64,000 nt of DNA from Parasponia andersonii (GCA_002914805.1 JXTB01000487.1:120525-184524); one strand, 5' to 3'. Positions 24,871-37,677 are shown, counted from the stretch's first letter. Translations and numbers: made by a program. The notes: a model not told the origin generated them from the letters alone.

Positions 24871-26382
24871 AACGAGGTCGTACAAGGTCAAACGAGTGTG
24901 TATAACAGGGTTGGGGTTTACTCCCTCTATTTTTTTTTATTTTTTTTTTGTGGGGGGGAATATAAGAATTGAATGGTTTTTTAATGGAAGGCGACGTACG
25001 GAACCACCTGAGCAAGCCGCGTTTTTTGTCCGACCCCGTCGTCCGTTTTGTTTGAATTTCTTCTGTAACATAACCTCACACTCTAATTATATAAATAAAA
25101 ATAAGGAATGGACCCTACGACGTCGTTTCTTTTGTTGTCTTCTACTATACGCACCGTTTTGGCGCGCACACACACTTTCCAACTCTATTGATGACTAATG
25201 CCAACTTTTCTTTTTTCGAAAAAGAAAAAAGAGTGAAAACAATATATTTATAGAAAACCCACTTTTTAGATATCGGACTTAGGTCTAAGTCATACCGAAA
25301 ATACCGAAAATAGGTATAAAAGTCTATTATCTCTAATGAGTAGAGTAGAGATTGGATAGTAGTAAGTAATTTTTTTTTAATTTATGTTAAATAAAGATCA
25401 TTAGTTAAGTCACACTTAAAAAAAAATAGAAAACAAAAGAAAGTAAATTAAATCAAGTGATAAGAATACTCATTTTTTGTGATTTCGACCTTAGATTCGA
25501 ATCATACTGAAAGTAGATTTCGAATCATACTGAAAGTAGACGTGAATATCCTGATAAGTGAAATGAGAATTAGATAATAGTAAGTATTTTTTTTAATTTG
25601 TAATAAATTGAAGTCATTAATTAAACTTCACTAAAAAGACAAAAAATAAATAAATTTTTTCTCCTTCCCTATTTATTTATTAGTCACTTTTTTCTTTCCT
25701 GGGAATTGGAAAATAATTTCAGCTGCGAAGGTTTGATTTTCATCTTCACCTCAGAATTAAAAGGACAAGCCAACTCTTTTTTTTTTGTCTTATTGTGTCT
25801 GAATTTATTGCTAAACTAAAACTATAAATAATCCATTGAAATAGATGGGTCGATTTCTCTTCCTTTTAAGTTGTGTAATGAAATGATGGCAACAATTTGA
25901 AGGCAAGCTGTCATTTGAAATGAGAAAAGATAAAAAGGACATAACTCTCAACATGAAAACCAAATTAAATTGAGACTAGCGGGCAACATTGGCTTATTGA
26001 AACCAATATCTATCCTAAATCACCACTTTTATTGGTTTGATGGTCACAATCCCACCAGCTACTGAAGTAACTCGGTTAAATCAGCTCATCAATTTTGTTT
26101 TGCAAGAAAGAATGGTGATAAGTTCCAGAGTAAACACAGAGCTTATTGCTTACACCAAGTCCCACCACCAAAAAGGGCTTCAATTTTGCACCAAAAGTAC
26201 CAGATGTTAATCCATGTAATGTTCAAATTACAGAACATGCAGTACCAAACGTTTAACTGAAACAATCATCTCAAAAGAGAGGCATTGGACGCAAAACAAA
26301 AGGGCAAGTATTCATTGGAAAGACTTTCCCTGACAATTTGATTTATTTCATTCTGAACATTATGATTGCAGCAACGAATCAA
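24871..26382. repeat. Intergenic region with a diverged direct duplication
   Basis: Two related stretches of about 160-180 bp lie in direct orientation at about 25,265-25,425 and 25,480-25,640. Shared words include TCATAC(C/T)GAAA, GATTGGATAGTAGTAAGTA-like and ATCATTAGTTAAG-like sequence. A 20-bp motif (TTCGAATCATACTGAAAGTA) is also repeated back to back near 25,497-25,537. The right end should contain the NDUFA2 3' UTR. No gene is recognised. Confidence 0.5.
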
Positions 26383-28429
26383 TCAAGCTTTAGGCGCGGC
26401 TGCTCCCGCTTTCACGAGGTCTTCCAGTGCCTTTGTAATCTGTGCCTCACTTAAACCTTCCAAACGAATGCCCCTCTCAACACCCAGGTCTGTTCAATAA
26501 TCAAATGTCCACAAAGATGAAACCATAATGTTTTGTTCAGTAAACAACCAAGGGCTATGGTATCAACAGAATTTGCAAAACAATTGATACAAGTCATATA
26601 ATGCGTACCAGAAAAGAGCGAGAGCTAAAATGCAACTAGAATGGGAATGAAAGTTATGATGGTCCACGTTCAAACAGTGTCATGCGTAGTACCTACTATT
26701 GCTAGAATACAACTTCTAATCACTAATCATAGATGACAACAAGAATGGAAAAAGAAAATCAGCTCCTTATTGAAAGTGGCCAGAAGAAGTTTTTTTTTTT
26801 TTTTTTTTTGAAATGGTTTTTAATTATCTCTTATGCTACTTAAATTGCACAATTTTTCCTATTAGCACCATAATTCTAGGTCAACCTTAGATTACGCACG
26901 GGCATTGTCAAAATAACTTCAATGCCCTTTTACATAAAATTATTGAAATTTTGGTGGTTGTTAGCTATATATATCTAATAACATGCTGGTTCCAAACAAA
27001 ACAACCCTGATGAACTCAACACTACAGAAAGAACCACTGACTTTTAGCTACAAGAATCAGATTCTTTGGTCATTGAACAGCCAAAAATTCCATCTCATAA
27101 GCACTAATCACAATCTTTTCAGTGCTGTAATCAGTTCACTAAACTGGCTTTTAATGGTAACTTCCATCTTTCACTTACACAGGACAGTTAGTTGTTGGGG
27201 ATATCAATTTTAGACAAGAGAAACTGCCAATAGGATATGAGAACTCAATTTGAAGCATTCCCTTCAACTATAAAACCTAAATGTCTAATATCTTTAGGCC
27301 TTAACAAGAAAAAGGTCATAGGGTGGCCTGCAACTTCATCTTCCCAATTCACCAACAGTCATCATCACAACAGGTTTTGCATATGCAGCTTTCAAATGAA
27401 ACATCAACAATAGAACATAATCAATGTTTATGATAGAATGAAAAAGAAAAATTTGTGACTGGCAAACTTTCAGGCTTGTCATGACAAAATTCACAGCTTC
27501 AAGGGTAAGAACTCATTTCCCAAAACAAGCAACAGATTTAATCAATTAATTCTAAAACATTCAAAGCACTTTGTAGGGAAAACTTTAGATATGTGATCAT
27601 AAAGCCCCATTATATGCTAAGACGAGTTATGAAACATACTTAACCAAGGATTTACCTTTTGAGTTTTTTTCACTATTTGTTTCTAAGTCTGATACTTGGA
27701 CTCTCAGATTCCCATGAAAGGTTCCTCGTGTAATTTTCAGTAGCAGAACAATAACGAATTAATGGCTGGAAATCATGATAACTCCTACTAATTTAAGAGG
27801 CCATTATTCAGGTAGGCATAACGAAGAGACCAAAGTTCGAAACCTTGATAGCTATAGTAATAGAAGACACTTTTTGGTTCAATCACATCCATTTACATTA
27901 AAGTTTAAGAATTTTCTGGTTAAGTTCACAAACACAAGAAACTTCAAAACCCATAACTAGATTAAAACTAAGAAACCGAAAGACATAAGAAAGAGTCAAA
28001 TAATACCATATCTAGCCCATAACTGAGGTTCAATTCCACTGCATTCCCGGATCAAGATTGGAAATTTGGGGTTCAATGCCTTCAGATCCTGGTAATTCCT
28101 CTCCACAAATGCTCTGCCAAAAAATAAAAAATAAAAAGGCATAAACCATTTTCAAGTCTCTTCACTCTACAATAAACAAAAGAACGTTAGACCCACAAAA
28201 AATTCTCTATGACCCACTGCTCAAAAACTCAGAGCGGCCATGGATAAGAGTTTCGTACTTGAAATTACCATGAAATCAACTCAATAATTAAGATACGAAA
28301 ATAAATCAATACACCATCAAGGTAAGGAGTGAGAATGAAGACCTGGTAGCGGAGCTCGCAGGGGACGATTGGCACAGTAAAATCCTGAGCTCCTTCAAAT
28401 TCTTAGATAATTGTCCTCTCCACGCCATT
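26383..28429 (-). CDS. NDUFA2: Mitochondrial complex I subunit NDUFA2/B8, with an apparent frameshift
   Basis: Three exons on the minus strand: 28,343-28,429; 28,007-28,113; 26,383-26,489. The intended product is about 99 residues with a thioredoxin-like fold, an accessory subunit of respiratory NADH dehydrogenase. Recognisable blocks are MAWRGQLSKNLKELRI, AFVERNYQDLKALNPKFPIL, IRECSGIEPQLWARYD and GLSEAQITKALEDLVKAG. The exons total 301 nt, one more than a multiple of three. In exon 1 a run of five T (minus strand, at about 28,379-28,383) follows GGA. The conserved continuation (LLCQSSPASSATR) appears only if that run is four T. As written, translation shifts after residue 16 and terminates in exon 2. 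This could be an assembly homopolymer error or a real lesion; splice sites and downstream exons look normal, favouring a working gene. Confidence 0.88.
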
Positions 28430-29738
28430 TCCTTTGCTATAAAGACAAATCAAATTGCCAAGGAGATCAACCATTAGCACCGTTCGAAGAAAATTAAAAA
28501 CAATAATAATAAAATGGAGAAGAGAGTTTTGGAAATGGGTTTTTAATAAGAAGAAGAAGGAGAAAAGTTTCAGACCTCTAATGGAATAAATGGATGAGCG
28601 GACGACGACGACGGCGGCGACTATCGATTTTGCGATGTCTCCTTCAAACGAAGAACAAAAGAAAGGCTATGGGGGAATCCGTCGAGACCTTTTCTGTGAT
28701 TAGTGGAACTTGTTTTTTTTTCTTTTTTTCTTTTGTGGTAATTTTATTGTGGGTTAATTGCAAAAATGCCTCTCAATTTTTATTAATATTCACTTTTAAA
28801 CCTTTTTTTTTTTGAACTATTTTATGAGAAATGTGATTTGTTATATGAGAACTCAAATAGAGTGAAAATCAATTTATAATTTCAAAAGTAAGTGAAAATT
28901 TACCTTTAAAGGTTTATTTTGAAGATGTTAATTTGAAAATCGGATTGGTTTGCCAAATAGACCATTTAGAAAGTGATTGTTAATAAATGTATTAGTTTTT
29001 AGAAAATTTTTTGCTAAATAAACTTTTTAACTTATAGTTCCACCACGTTTGGCATACTTATCAAACCATTAAAAGGCTATTTTATAAATTATTTCTAAAA
29101 AAATGTTATTCTTGAGAAGTCACTTTCGAAAATGTCCAACTTCCTAGGTTTCTATTGGAAAATCTATATACATTTATTTTAAAAATAATGTCAAAATAAG
29201 TCTTTAAAGTGTTGTTGAAAACATTGTGGTTTCATGATGTTACGATGCTCATTGCAGATGATTAGGTACTACATCAATTTCGCTCCAATGTTAGTTTGTC
29301 TCCCTTATATTATGCGATCACGAGTTTTATAATTACAATTATGACCATTTTCTTAAATACATTATATCACTCCTAACAAGTTATGTGGCTGCCAATATGA
29401 TAGTACAATAAACAAATTTTACATTTTGAACAACAAATTAAGCAATCTGATGGATTGATTAGGGGGAAATTGTGAAATCACCCTTGCAAAGTCAAAAGCA
29501 TAATTTTATTTGAAGATGTTATGAGGTTGAGGTTGCCTCCCCCCACCCTCCGGACGTTTACAACTTTGAAGAAGTCTAAATTTCTAGTTTCCTAAAATGC
29601 TTGTACAAAATATATCCACTTGCATAAACGTTTACATTCCAATAATATATGTATGTATAATATGTCTATGATATTAGATAATATAAATATATATATATAT
29701 ATATTAATTAGAATCCACCATAGAAAAAAAAAACATTA
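28430..29738. other. Upstream region of NDUFA2 and AT-rich spacer
   Basis: Leader and promoter sequence of NDUFA2 should lie in the first few hundred bases. The rest is AT-rich with several T-runs and a (TA)n run near 29,683-29,704. No gene is recognised. Confidence 0.6.
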
Positions 29739-29743
29739 CTACA

Positions 29744-30527
29744 TGTTGATGGAGGTTTTATCAACAATAAATTTATGAATAATTAAGAGATGTGGCTTGT
29801 GTAAATTGAAATAAATAATCAAAGCAAATAAGGAGAGAGGGATTTATAGTGGTTCGGCCCCGAAAAAGATGAGCCTACGTCCACTGTTTTCTCACTATAT
29901 TGATGAATATTCAAGGGTACAATACTCGAAAGCTATTGAAGAATGCTCAAGACTTAGACTACCCAAAGTTTGGAATACCCTAAGCGTGTATTTGCTCTGA
30001 CTTCTACTCTCTGTGACTTGTTTCTGCCCAGAATTTGTGATGATCTCTTCGGAACATAGAGCCCCCTTTATATAGATTGTAGTGACCTTATCCCCCTAGG
30101 TTCCTTATGTCTCTAGGATCCTAATTGAATAAACGGGTAACCATACAATTGGGTAATTATCCAATTAAGTAATTGGATAATTATTCAAAACGGATAACTA
30201 GTTAATTACAAACAATACAATTAGATAACTACTCGAAAAGGATAACTTAGTTAATCGCAAATAGGAGTCTTCAGTTTCCCTTTCCTTGTAGGTTTCTTCC
30301 ACAGCATTTACCTATTTCCCTCTTCTTGTAGGTTTCCTTTATAGTGTTTTCGTGTTTCCCTTTTCCTATAGGTTCCCTGTTTGTTAAGGAAAACTATACG
30401 GAGAAGGTCGCACAAAAACCTGCAGAAGAGGTCGCATATAAGCATCACGGAGGAGGTCGCATATATCCTTCTTGGAGGAGGTCGCATATAAAACTTATGC
30501 GACCTTAGGATTTTAAACCGCATAACA
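29744..30527 (-). mobile_element. Solo LTR (784 bp) with 5-bp target duplication
   Basis: The element begins TGTTGATGGAGG and ends CCGCATAACA on the plus strand (TG...CA), and is flanked on both sides by the direct repeat CTACA (29,739-29,743 and 30,528-30,532). A TATA box read on the minus strand (CTATATAAAGGGGG near 30,075) and the U5-type sequence near the 29.7-kb end set the orientation as minus. No internal domain is present, so it is a solo LTR left by recombination between two LTRs. It is related to 10,333-10,793 and 570-1,040. U3 contains two sets of short subrepeats. Confidence 0.92.
30275..30500 (-). repeat. Subrepeats inside the solo LTR U3
   Basis: On the plus strand, TTTCCCT(T)TTCC(T/C)(T/A)(G/A)TAGGTTTC-like units recur at about 30,275-30,380. 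A (G)GAGGAGGTCGCATATA-like word recurs four times at about 30,398-30,490. Such U3 repeats often act as promoter or enhancer modules; function here is inferred only. Confidence 0.7.
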
Positions 30528-30532
30528 CTACA

Positions 30533-32220
30533 TAAAGAAAAAAAATGGTAGGCTTAATAACTATATCATCCAAATAAGAAATTCTAATTCATCAGATTAT
30601 CATCTTAATCTGTATTAAAGTTGAAGCTATAAAAAAGATATTTTATTATGGTCACCTCACTGATATAAGTTGTTCATTGCAGTGAGACCAACCAAATAAT
30701 GATGGGTGTTCATAGTATGCTTTTTATCGGCATGATGGTAAAATCATAATCTAACTAAATCATTAGTTTATTCTGATTTATTTTCATGATTTCAAATTTG
30801 AGGATGAAAACATAACTAAGCTATTAACATAGTTTGGTTCGGTTTCATCAGTTTATTTTTATTTATTTTAAATATTTTAAAATAGAATTAATCTCACAAA
30901 CCTCAAAATAAAATACTTAGTTATGAAATTGTTACAACTAAATAAGTATTTAATATTAATTTCAAGAAAAATAGACCCAAAAGGAAGTTGAAGTTAAAAA
31001 TTATTACGTAAAACTAGAAACTATTGAGTTGGAGAAGTGTGGTGTGCATAAATTTTAGACACCTAATAATAAAATAGCATACATATTTGATTATCTAAAT
31101 ATACAAAGTAGTTATAAAAAAATTAAAAATTGACGGGGTTCAATTTGGTTTCAACGGTTTGACACGTTGAAGTCACAAACTAAACCAAACCAATGATTTT
31201 TGAAAACCTAGAAAGCAAGATCAAATCATATGATTTCATTGGTTTCAATATTTTGACGGTTTAATTGACATACAAACAATTATGTTATCCAATTAAGGAA
31301 GTCTTAACAAAGCTAAGAGAAGAATGATTTACTACAGTCACAATACTGATCATAGTCATTCTAATTAGGTGGAACCCAACCAAACAACTTTCTTATCCAA
31401 ATAAGGAAGTCTTTACTTGTGTATAAGATAAGACAAGAATGATTTTACTATGATCAAATCACCAATACAAGCCATTGAATGAGGTAGGAACCAATCAAAT
31501 AACAATCTCATTTGAATAAGGAAGTCTTAACTGATCTGTATTTAAAGTGAAAGCTAATAAAAGATTTTTACTATAGTCACAATCACATTATGATTTGAGT
31601 TATTCATTGAAGAGACCCAAGAAGTATTTATATGATTCAAATATGGAAATCCTAGCCTTTCTCTATTAAAGTGGAAGCTAGTAAAGATGGATTTTACTAT
31701 GGTCGTATTACTAATTGAGTTGTTGATTGAAGTAAGACCTAACTAAACAATTATCTTGTCCGATTAAGGAAGTCTTAATCTATCTTCGTTCAAAGTAGAA
31801 GCTAATAAAAAAAATAATTTTACTAGAGTCACATCATCAATCTAAGTCATAAGTCATTCATTAAGAAGGGATAATCAAACAACTATCTCGTTCATATAAG
31901 AAACTTCTAATCTATTTTTATTATAATGGAAGCTAAGATAAAAGTCCTAACTCATTCTTATTTTAGCGAAAGTTAATATAAGAATGATTTATTATGGCAA
32001 CGTGACTGTTAAGAGAAAAATAAATTTATTGTGGTTGCATTACCAAACTAAGTTATTCATTAAGATGTAATACAACCAAATAACTATCTAATCCAAATAA
32101 GGAATTTCTATAATCCATCCTTATTAAAGCGAATGCTAAGATAAGAATGATTTACTAAGACAATGTAATTATTATGAGTTGTTATGTCAATAAAACCTAA
32201 TCTAATTAACGACCTAAATT
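30533..32220. repeat. Degenerate ~115-bp tandem array (one outlying unit, then about eight units)
   Basis: One unit lies at about 30,545-30,710 and a block of successive units at about 31,270-32,220. The unit theme is TATCCAAATAAGGAAGTCTTAA, then ATTAAAGTGGAAGCTAA, GATTTTACTATGGTCAC, GTTATTCATTGAAG and ACCCAACCAAACAA. Units are diverged and vary in length. Between them, 30,720-31,270 is a different AT-rich stretch with GGTTTCAACGGTTTGAC-like motifs. No coding potential. Confidence 0.75.
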
Positions 32221-32722
32221 TATCTCATGTGATTGACTCAAATTATAACACAACGTAAGGGAATAATGCAACAAAACCTCAGAGTTGGCTAATTTAACCT
32301 TCCTGTAAACATAACTCCACGAGAAAAGATAAAAAAAAAAAAAAAAAAACAATTACGTGACTAAACGCTATAAAGAAATAATTCTTTCTTTTAAAAGGAA
32401 AGCAAAGGGGCCATATATCAACAGAATGAAAGAACGGGAAAAAGTAGAAAAACAAAGAGCTCCCGAAATATAAATAAATGAAAATGAGGTGGCAATCTTG
32501 CAAATCTCTCAAAACTCGGGGGAGAGAAAAAGAAAAAGGAAAGAAGTGAAACCACACTAGTATTTATACACACTACAGTACAGTGGAGCAAAACCAAAAT
32601 ATAAAATTCGGAGAGAGAGAAAGATTCACAGATTCGGAAAAGTGACTAGGTGAGAACTAGAAGTAAGGAGAGAGAAAGGGAGGGAAGCTGGTGAAGAGGG
32701 TTAGAGAGAGAGAGAGAGAGAG
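32221..32722 (+). promoter_or_regulatory. Promoter and leader of the PP4 gene, with (GA)n next to the start codon
   Basis: A TATA-like TATTTATACACAC near 32,561 lies about 160 bp upstream of the ATG. The leader is purine-rich and ends in an uninterrupted (GA)n run (about 32,704-32,722) that touches the start codon. An A-run lies at 32,331-32,350. Confidence 0.55.
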
Positions 32723-35700
32723 ATGTCAGACCTAGACCGGCAAATAGAGCAGCTGAAGAAGTGTGAGCCTTTGAAGGAGTCGGAGGTGAAAGCTCTGTGC
32801 CTCAAAGCCATGGAAATCCTCGTCGAAGAGAGCAACGTTCAGAGGGTTGATGCCCCTGTTACCGTTAGTCTTCTTTCTCTCTTCTCACTTGTGTATTTAT
32901 CTGTATTGATTGGGCTGTTTTCTTTGCGATTTAGTTGAGTTTGCTAGTTTTGCCGAGTTGTTTTCTGGGTTTGTTTTGATTTTTGGGTTATGGGTTTTGA
33001 TTCTCGACGTGGGTTTCTTCGTTGGATTTGTTTTTTTGGCTCGTGGGTTATCTCTCATTCTCTGATAGTTGAGAAATTGTATACTGATACGGAAGTTTAA
33101 ACTTTTTTAATTTGGAGAAAATTGCTTGTTCATTATAATGTTATTTTACATGGAGTTTTAGGTTATTTACTTGTATTATTATTAGGGGTTAGGTGTATAT
33201 GTAGGGTTATGGGGGTTTTGAACAAAATTGAAACGTTAAAATTTGGTCATGATTGGAAATTAAAGCTGCTTTGTGGGTTTTTTTTTTTTTTTAAAAGTGA
33301 AATACGCACATTAATTTGCGTTGACTAGTTGTGGAAGAAAAAGAGTAATTTGGCTTAGGCAATAATATTAGTCAGTTTGATTCCATTTGACTTTCATTAG
33401 CTACCTAAAGAGAACGTTTAATACTGCCCGTACTCTTATTTTTTTAGGGTGAATGTGCAAGCCGGACTTGGCATTATGAGGCCATATGTTTGTATGTATT
33501 GGAAACTTCCTTTACTCAAAGGGCTCAATACAATATGTTTTGGTGCATTTTCATTGTAGTTGAGGAGGATCCGGTATTTTTGCTAAACTGCATGAATTTT
33601 CTTTTTAACAGATATGTGGAGACATCCATGGTCAGTTTTATGACATGAAAGAGCTTTTCAAAGTAGGAGGTGATTGCCCTAAGACTAACTACTTGTTCCT
33701 TGGAGATTTTGTTGACAGAGGATTTTACTCTGTGGAGACCTTTCTACTTCTACTTGCCTTGAAGGTAATAAAATTGGAACTTTGCGTGGTTTGTTGCATT
33801 AGAAACTCGTGTTACTCTTTCATTGTAAGAATATTTCTTTTGATCTTCGATATCTTTACGTTTGAAGTTTTGGCCATTTTGTTCAGAGGCTCTATAAAAG
33901 CATGACTTCATTCCTGTAAAACTTATTTTTCTCTTTAGAGTGGGGCTAGGCATGTCTGTATGGTTTAGTGTATGACCATTTTCTTAAGCATTGTTGGGAT
34001 TCCAAAGTGCATGTTCTAGGTTAAAAAATTCTTCATCCTCTGTTGACATGACTACAAAGGACAATTTGTTGTAGTCTAGGTGTTCTAGTACTTCTGATTT
34101 ACAGACAACACCTAGGCACAAAATAGGAGTCTTTACCATTGAATGTTGTTATTTGATTTCTGTTAGTGGATGAGACCGCTTAAATTCTCTATTACCACTG
34201 TTGGATAGCAGCATTTCTCTCTCCCTCTCTCTCTCTCTCTCTATTTTTTTTTTTAATAAAAAAACATGTAGGATCCTGCGAACTGTTAATTTAATCATAT
34301 CAGTTTTGGGGATTTGTCTTGACAAGATATTGGTTTACTAACTTCTTGATTTGAATGTACTTATGATCAGGTGAGATATCCAGATCGGATAACCCTTATC
34401 AGAGGGAATCATGAGAGTCGCCAAATTACACAGGTTAAGGTTCTTATGTGGCACCTTGGTTGGTGATATCTAATTATGCATTCAAAATGTTTACTGGTTA
34501 CCCTTGTCCTTGTCTAAACAGGTATATGGATTCTATGATGAGTGCCTTCGTAAATATGGTTCTGTGAATGTTTGGAGATATTGCACTGATATATTCGATT
34601 ACCTAAGGTGTGTTGCCAACTTCTGTCATACAAAGCTTGAAACATCTATTTGTGGCAAACTGACAATTGTGATATCAGGAGATGGTTGGATTTTGGTATT
34701 CTGATTGTTTCTGCATCGGTTGCCAAACATCCTTTTCTTTCTTTGAAAGTAACAGTGACCCAGTTTGTTTAGGTTGAGTGACATAAGGCGAGTTATTAGG
34801 GGTTTGAATGTAGCTACTGGGAAAAGAAAAAGTGTTTCTTCATCGGGTTGATTTAATTAGTAGGAGTGAGCTCCTTAAGATTCTTGTACTTGTTTTTAAA
34901 AGTGCAGAGAGGTTGCCTTTTTTCTCCTTTTGACTTGCCACTGCAGTGCTACTTTTCCATGTCAAATATGTAGCAAAATATGAAATATTGCATTGGTGAG
35001 GTGGGTGGATTCTTCAATTCTTTTCAGTATCTCCATTTCACGCTGCCAACTTGCTTTTAGACACTAAGCCTACTGACAAACTTGACAGATGGCTTGATTT
35101 TAACATTTTCTTCTTTGTATTTTGTTGTCACCATATGAACTGGACTCGGTTGTGAAAGCACCCCCGCCACTGAAGCAATCTCTTAAAGAAGCAGGTGTCA
35201 CCTGTTTTTTAATGTAACTGAATGAAGCTTACAATGTTTTATTGTCAAAGCATCACTCTCTTCCTTTTTTTTAAAAAAAAAAAAAAACCTAAAAGCTTAA
35301 ATGATAACAGCAAATATTACTTTTATGGTCATCCTTTAGTTACATCTCTTCCTGGACAGCCTAATTTGTTCTTCTTTTCCTCTTTCTTACGTCTTCTTTC
35401 TTTGGTGGTTTATTACAGTCTGTCAGCTCTTATTGAGAACAAAATATTTAGTGTCCATGGTGGTCTTTCCCCGACCATTTCAACTTTGGATCAGGTCTGA
35501 GATTCCATCACAGAATATTTAGTTTTCTCTTCTCAAGCTCTATATTACTGACGTGCCCTGCTGTGACAGATACGCATAATTGATCGAAAGCAAGAAGTAC
35601 CTCATGATGGTGCAATGTGTGACCTGCTATGGTCAGACCCAGAGGATATTGTGGATGGTTGGGGTTTGAGTCCGCGTGGTGCTGGTTATCTGTTTGGTGG

Positions 35701-36319
35701 CTGTGTTGTTACGTCATTTAACCATGCAAACAACATTGATTATATATGTCGTGCCCATCAGTTGGTTATGGAAGGATATAAGTGGATGTTCAATAGTCAG
35801 ATAGTGACAGTATGGTCCGCGCCAAATTACTGCTACAGGTAAATCGGTTACTTTTAATTTGCCCATCTGTTCTTGAGTTCAAATTTTCATTCCTTTCACG
35901 CCTGTCTTGTAGATGTGGTAACGTGGCTGCGATTCTTGAACTGGATGAAAATCTTAATAAGCAGTTTCGAGTGTTTGAAGCTGCTCCACAGGTTTGTACA
36001 TTGAAAGTTTACTTGCAATAGATCAAAGTAATAGAACTAAATAATGTTTGGTTGGTTGAATAGTTTCAAATATGTTCGCATGTCCCTCAGTTTAAGAGAC
36101 GATTGTAATTCATGCTAATACTGTGGGGGCAAGTGCGTGGCGAGTTTTGGTCACTACATTTTCTCATGGGAATTTATAAAGGAATAAAAATAAAGCATAA
36201 AATGCTTAATTTGTTACATTTCAAGGTTTGTTATATAGTGGCCCTGAAAAATTGTGATATAAATGCAGGAATCAAGAGGGGCACCTGCCAAAAAACCGGC
36301 ACCAGACTACTTTCTATGA
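32723..36319 (+). CDS. PPX: Serine/threonine phosphatase PP4 catalytic subunit (PPX)
   Basis: Eight exons join in frame to 305 residues, exactly the family length: 32,723-32,863; 33,612-33,764; 34,371-34,433; 34,522-34,607; 35,419-35,494; 35,570-35,838; 35,913-35,991; 36,269-36,319. All borders are GT-AG. PP4 is a PP2A-like metallophosphatase with nuclear and cytosolic roles including DNA-damage and developmental signalling. Metal and catalytic motifs are intact: GDIHG at 50-54, GDFVDRG at 78-84, GNHE at 110-113, and [17 protein letters not shown] and the C-terminal DYFL, whose terminal Leu is carboxymethylated in PP2A-like enzymes. The N-terminus ([17 protein letters not shown]) and the tail ([15 protein letters not shown]) separate it from PP2A and PP6. 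All signature residues are present, so it should be active. Confidence 0.96.
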
Positions 36320-36870
36320 TACTGGTTTTGGTGAAGTTTACCTTTTTAGAGTCCGCAAATCTTCAATTAGTGAACAACCTATACATCCCACATTGTTGAT
36401 GGAGTTGGTTTCACTCGAAACCAGAGGGGGGTATTTATCGGTAGTAGACTTCTCAACAGTCGTTTCCACAAAGGACCAGCGATAATCGTGTACTTGTTCT
36501 GTTGGTGATCAGTTTGGAACATTGAGATATCTTTCGTTCTTTGTCTTCTACCATCTTTGATACCTGTTTGTATAAGTAATGTGCATTATTACCATCTGCC
36601 GTCTGTTTTTTGTGCATTATAGAATCCTTGTACTTGTTAGAGCAGATTTTTAAAGAAGGGAAGCCTTTGCTTAATTTGATTATATAAAGCTACTCATATT
36701 GAGTTTCGTCCTATTTGGGCAATAGACACTCTGTTCTCTCTTTCTGTGACCCTCATTAAATTTCTAAGCCCCCTGCGTGTGGCGTTCCGAGGATCAATTC
36801 GCCAAGAAAAATATTTCAGTTTTGTGTTGCGCAATGAGATATTGGATGAGTTGACGACTTGTTGTTGATG

Positions 36871-36952
<82 letters not shown>

Positions 36953-37677
36953 TCTTTTTGTTTGTTTGTTTGTTTTGTTTTGTTTTTTTTTTTTTCCGTG
37001 TTTTTGCTGAAAAAAGGGTTACAAATGCGAGTGGTGTAACCGGATATCTTAGGAGATTTTGTGTAATTGTCTTATGATAAATAGATTGCTCATATAGTTC
37101 GAACATCACAGCTGTTTTAGTTCGATGTCACGACTTCGATCCTCATATACTTCGTAATCGCAGCTGTCTCAGATGTCTCAGTTTGAACTCTCGATTTCTT
37201 GCACGAGGGACGAGTGACAAAGTAAAAAGGATAGAAAGTAAAACTAGGAGCGTTTTTTATTCTTTGAGTTTTGTTTCGAGTTTGAACTTATGCGAATCTT
37301 GGCAACAGATGCATTCGCCTGAACAGATAACACGCGCCTGAATGATGTTTTTAACAAAGTGGGTGTTGTTTCTACAGTCAGCCAAGTATCATCAGCAATA
37401 TTTACTGTATAAAACTATAAATCAAAATTTTGAAGTAGATAATTTCAAAAACTCGACCAACTAACTTCTTATGCTTGAAACTCTCACTCACAATTGTTTG
37501 GTTTTCCACGTGTTGCTTTCCATTTTCACCAGTTCGTGTACGAAACATATTTAATATATCAGAACCTACCTGTTCTACAAATCCCAGGACCCAAAATATC
37601 ACTTCTGTTCTTAAATTAAGTTTCGCAAAAGAAAAACAAAAATCTTTTAATCATAAAATTTTTGAGTGTCTTCTCAC
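36320..37677. other. Spacer between PP4 and LBR with an 80-nt poly(T) tract
   Basis: The PP4 3' UTR should fill the first few hundred bases. At 36,872-36,951 there are 80 consecutive T, followed by TTTG and T-rich repeats to about 36,995. The right end should contain the LBR promoter. No gene is recognised. Confidence 0.7.

Noticed and set aside
36816..37109. Open frame with long Lys or Phe runs
   Set aside because: It is the 80-nt poly(T) tract read in frame, not a protein gene.
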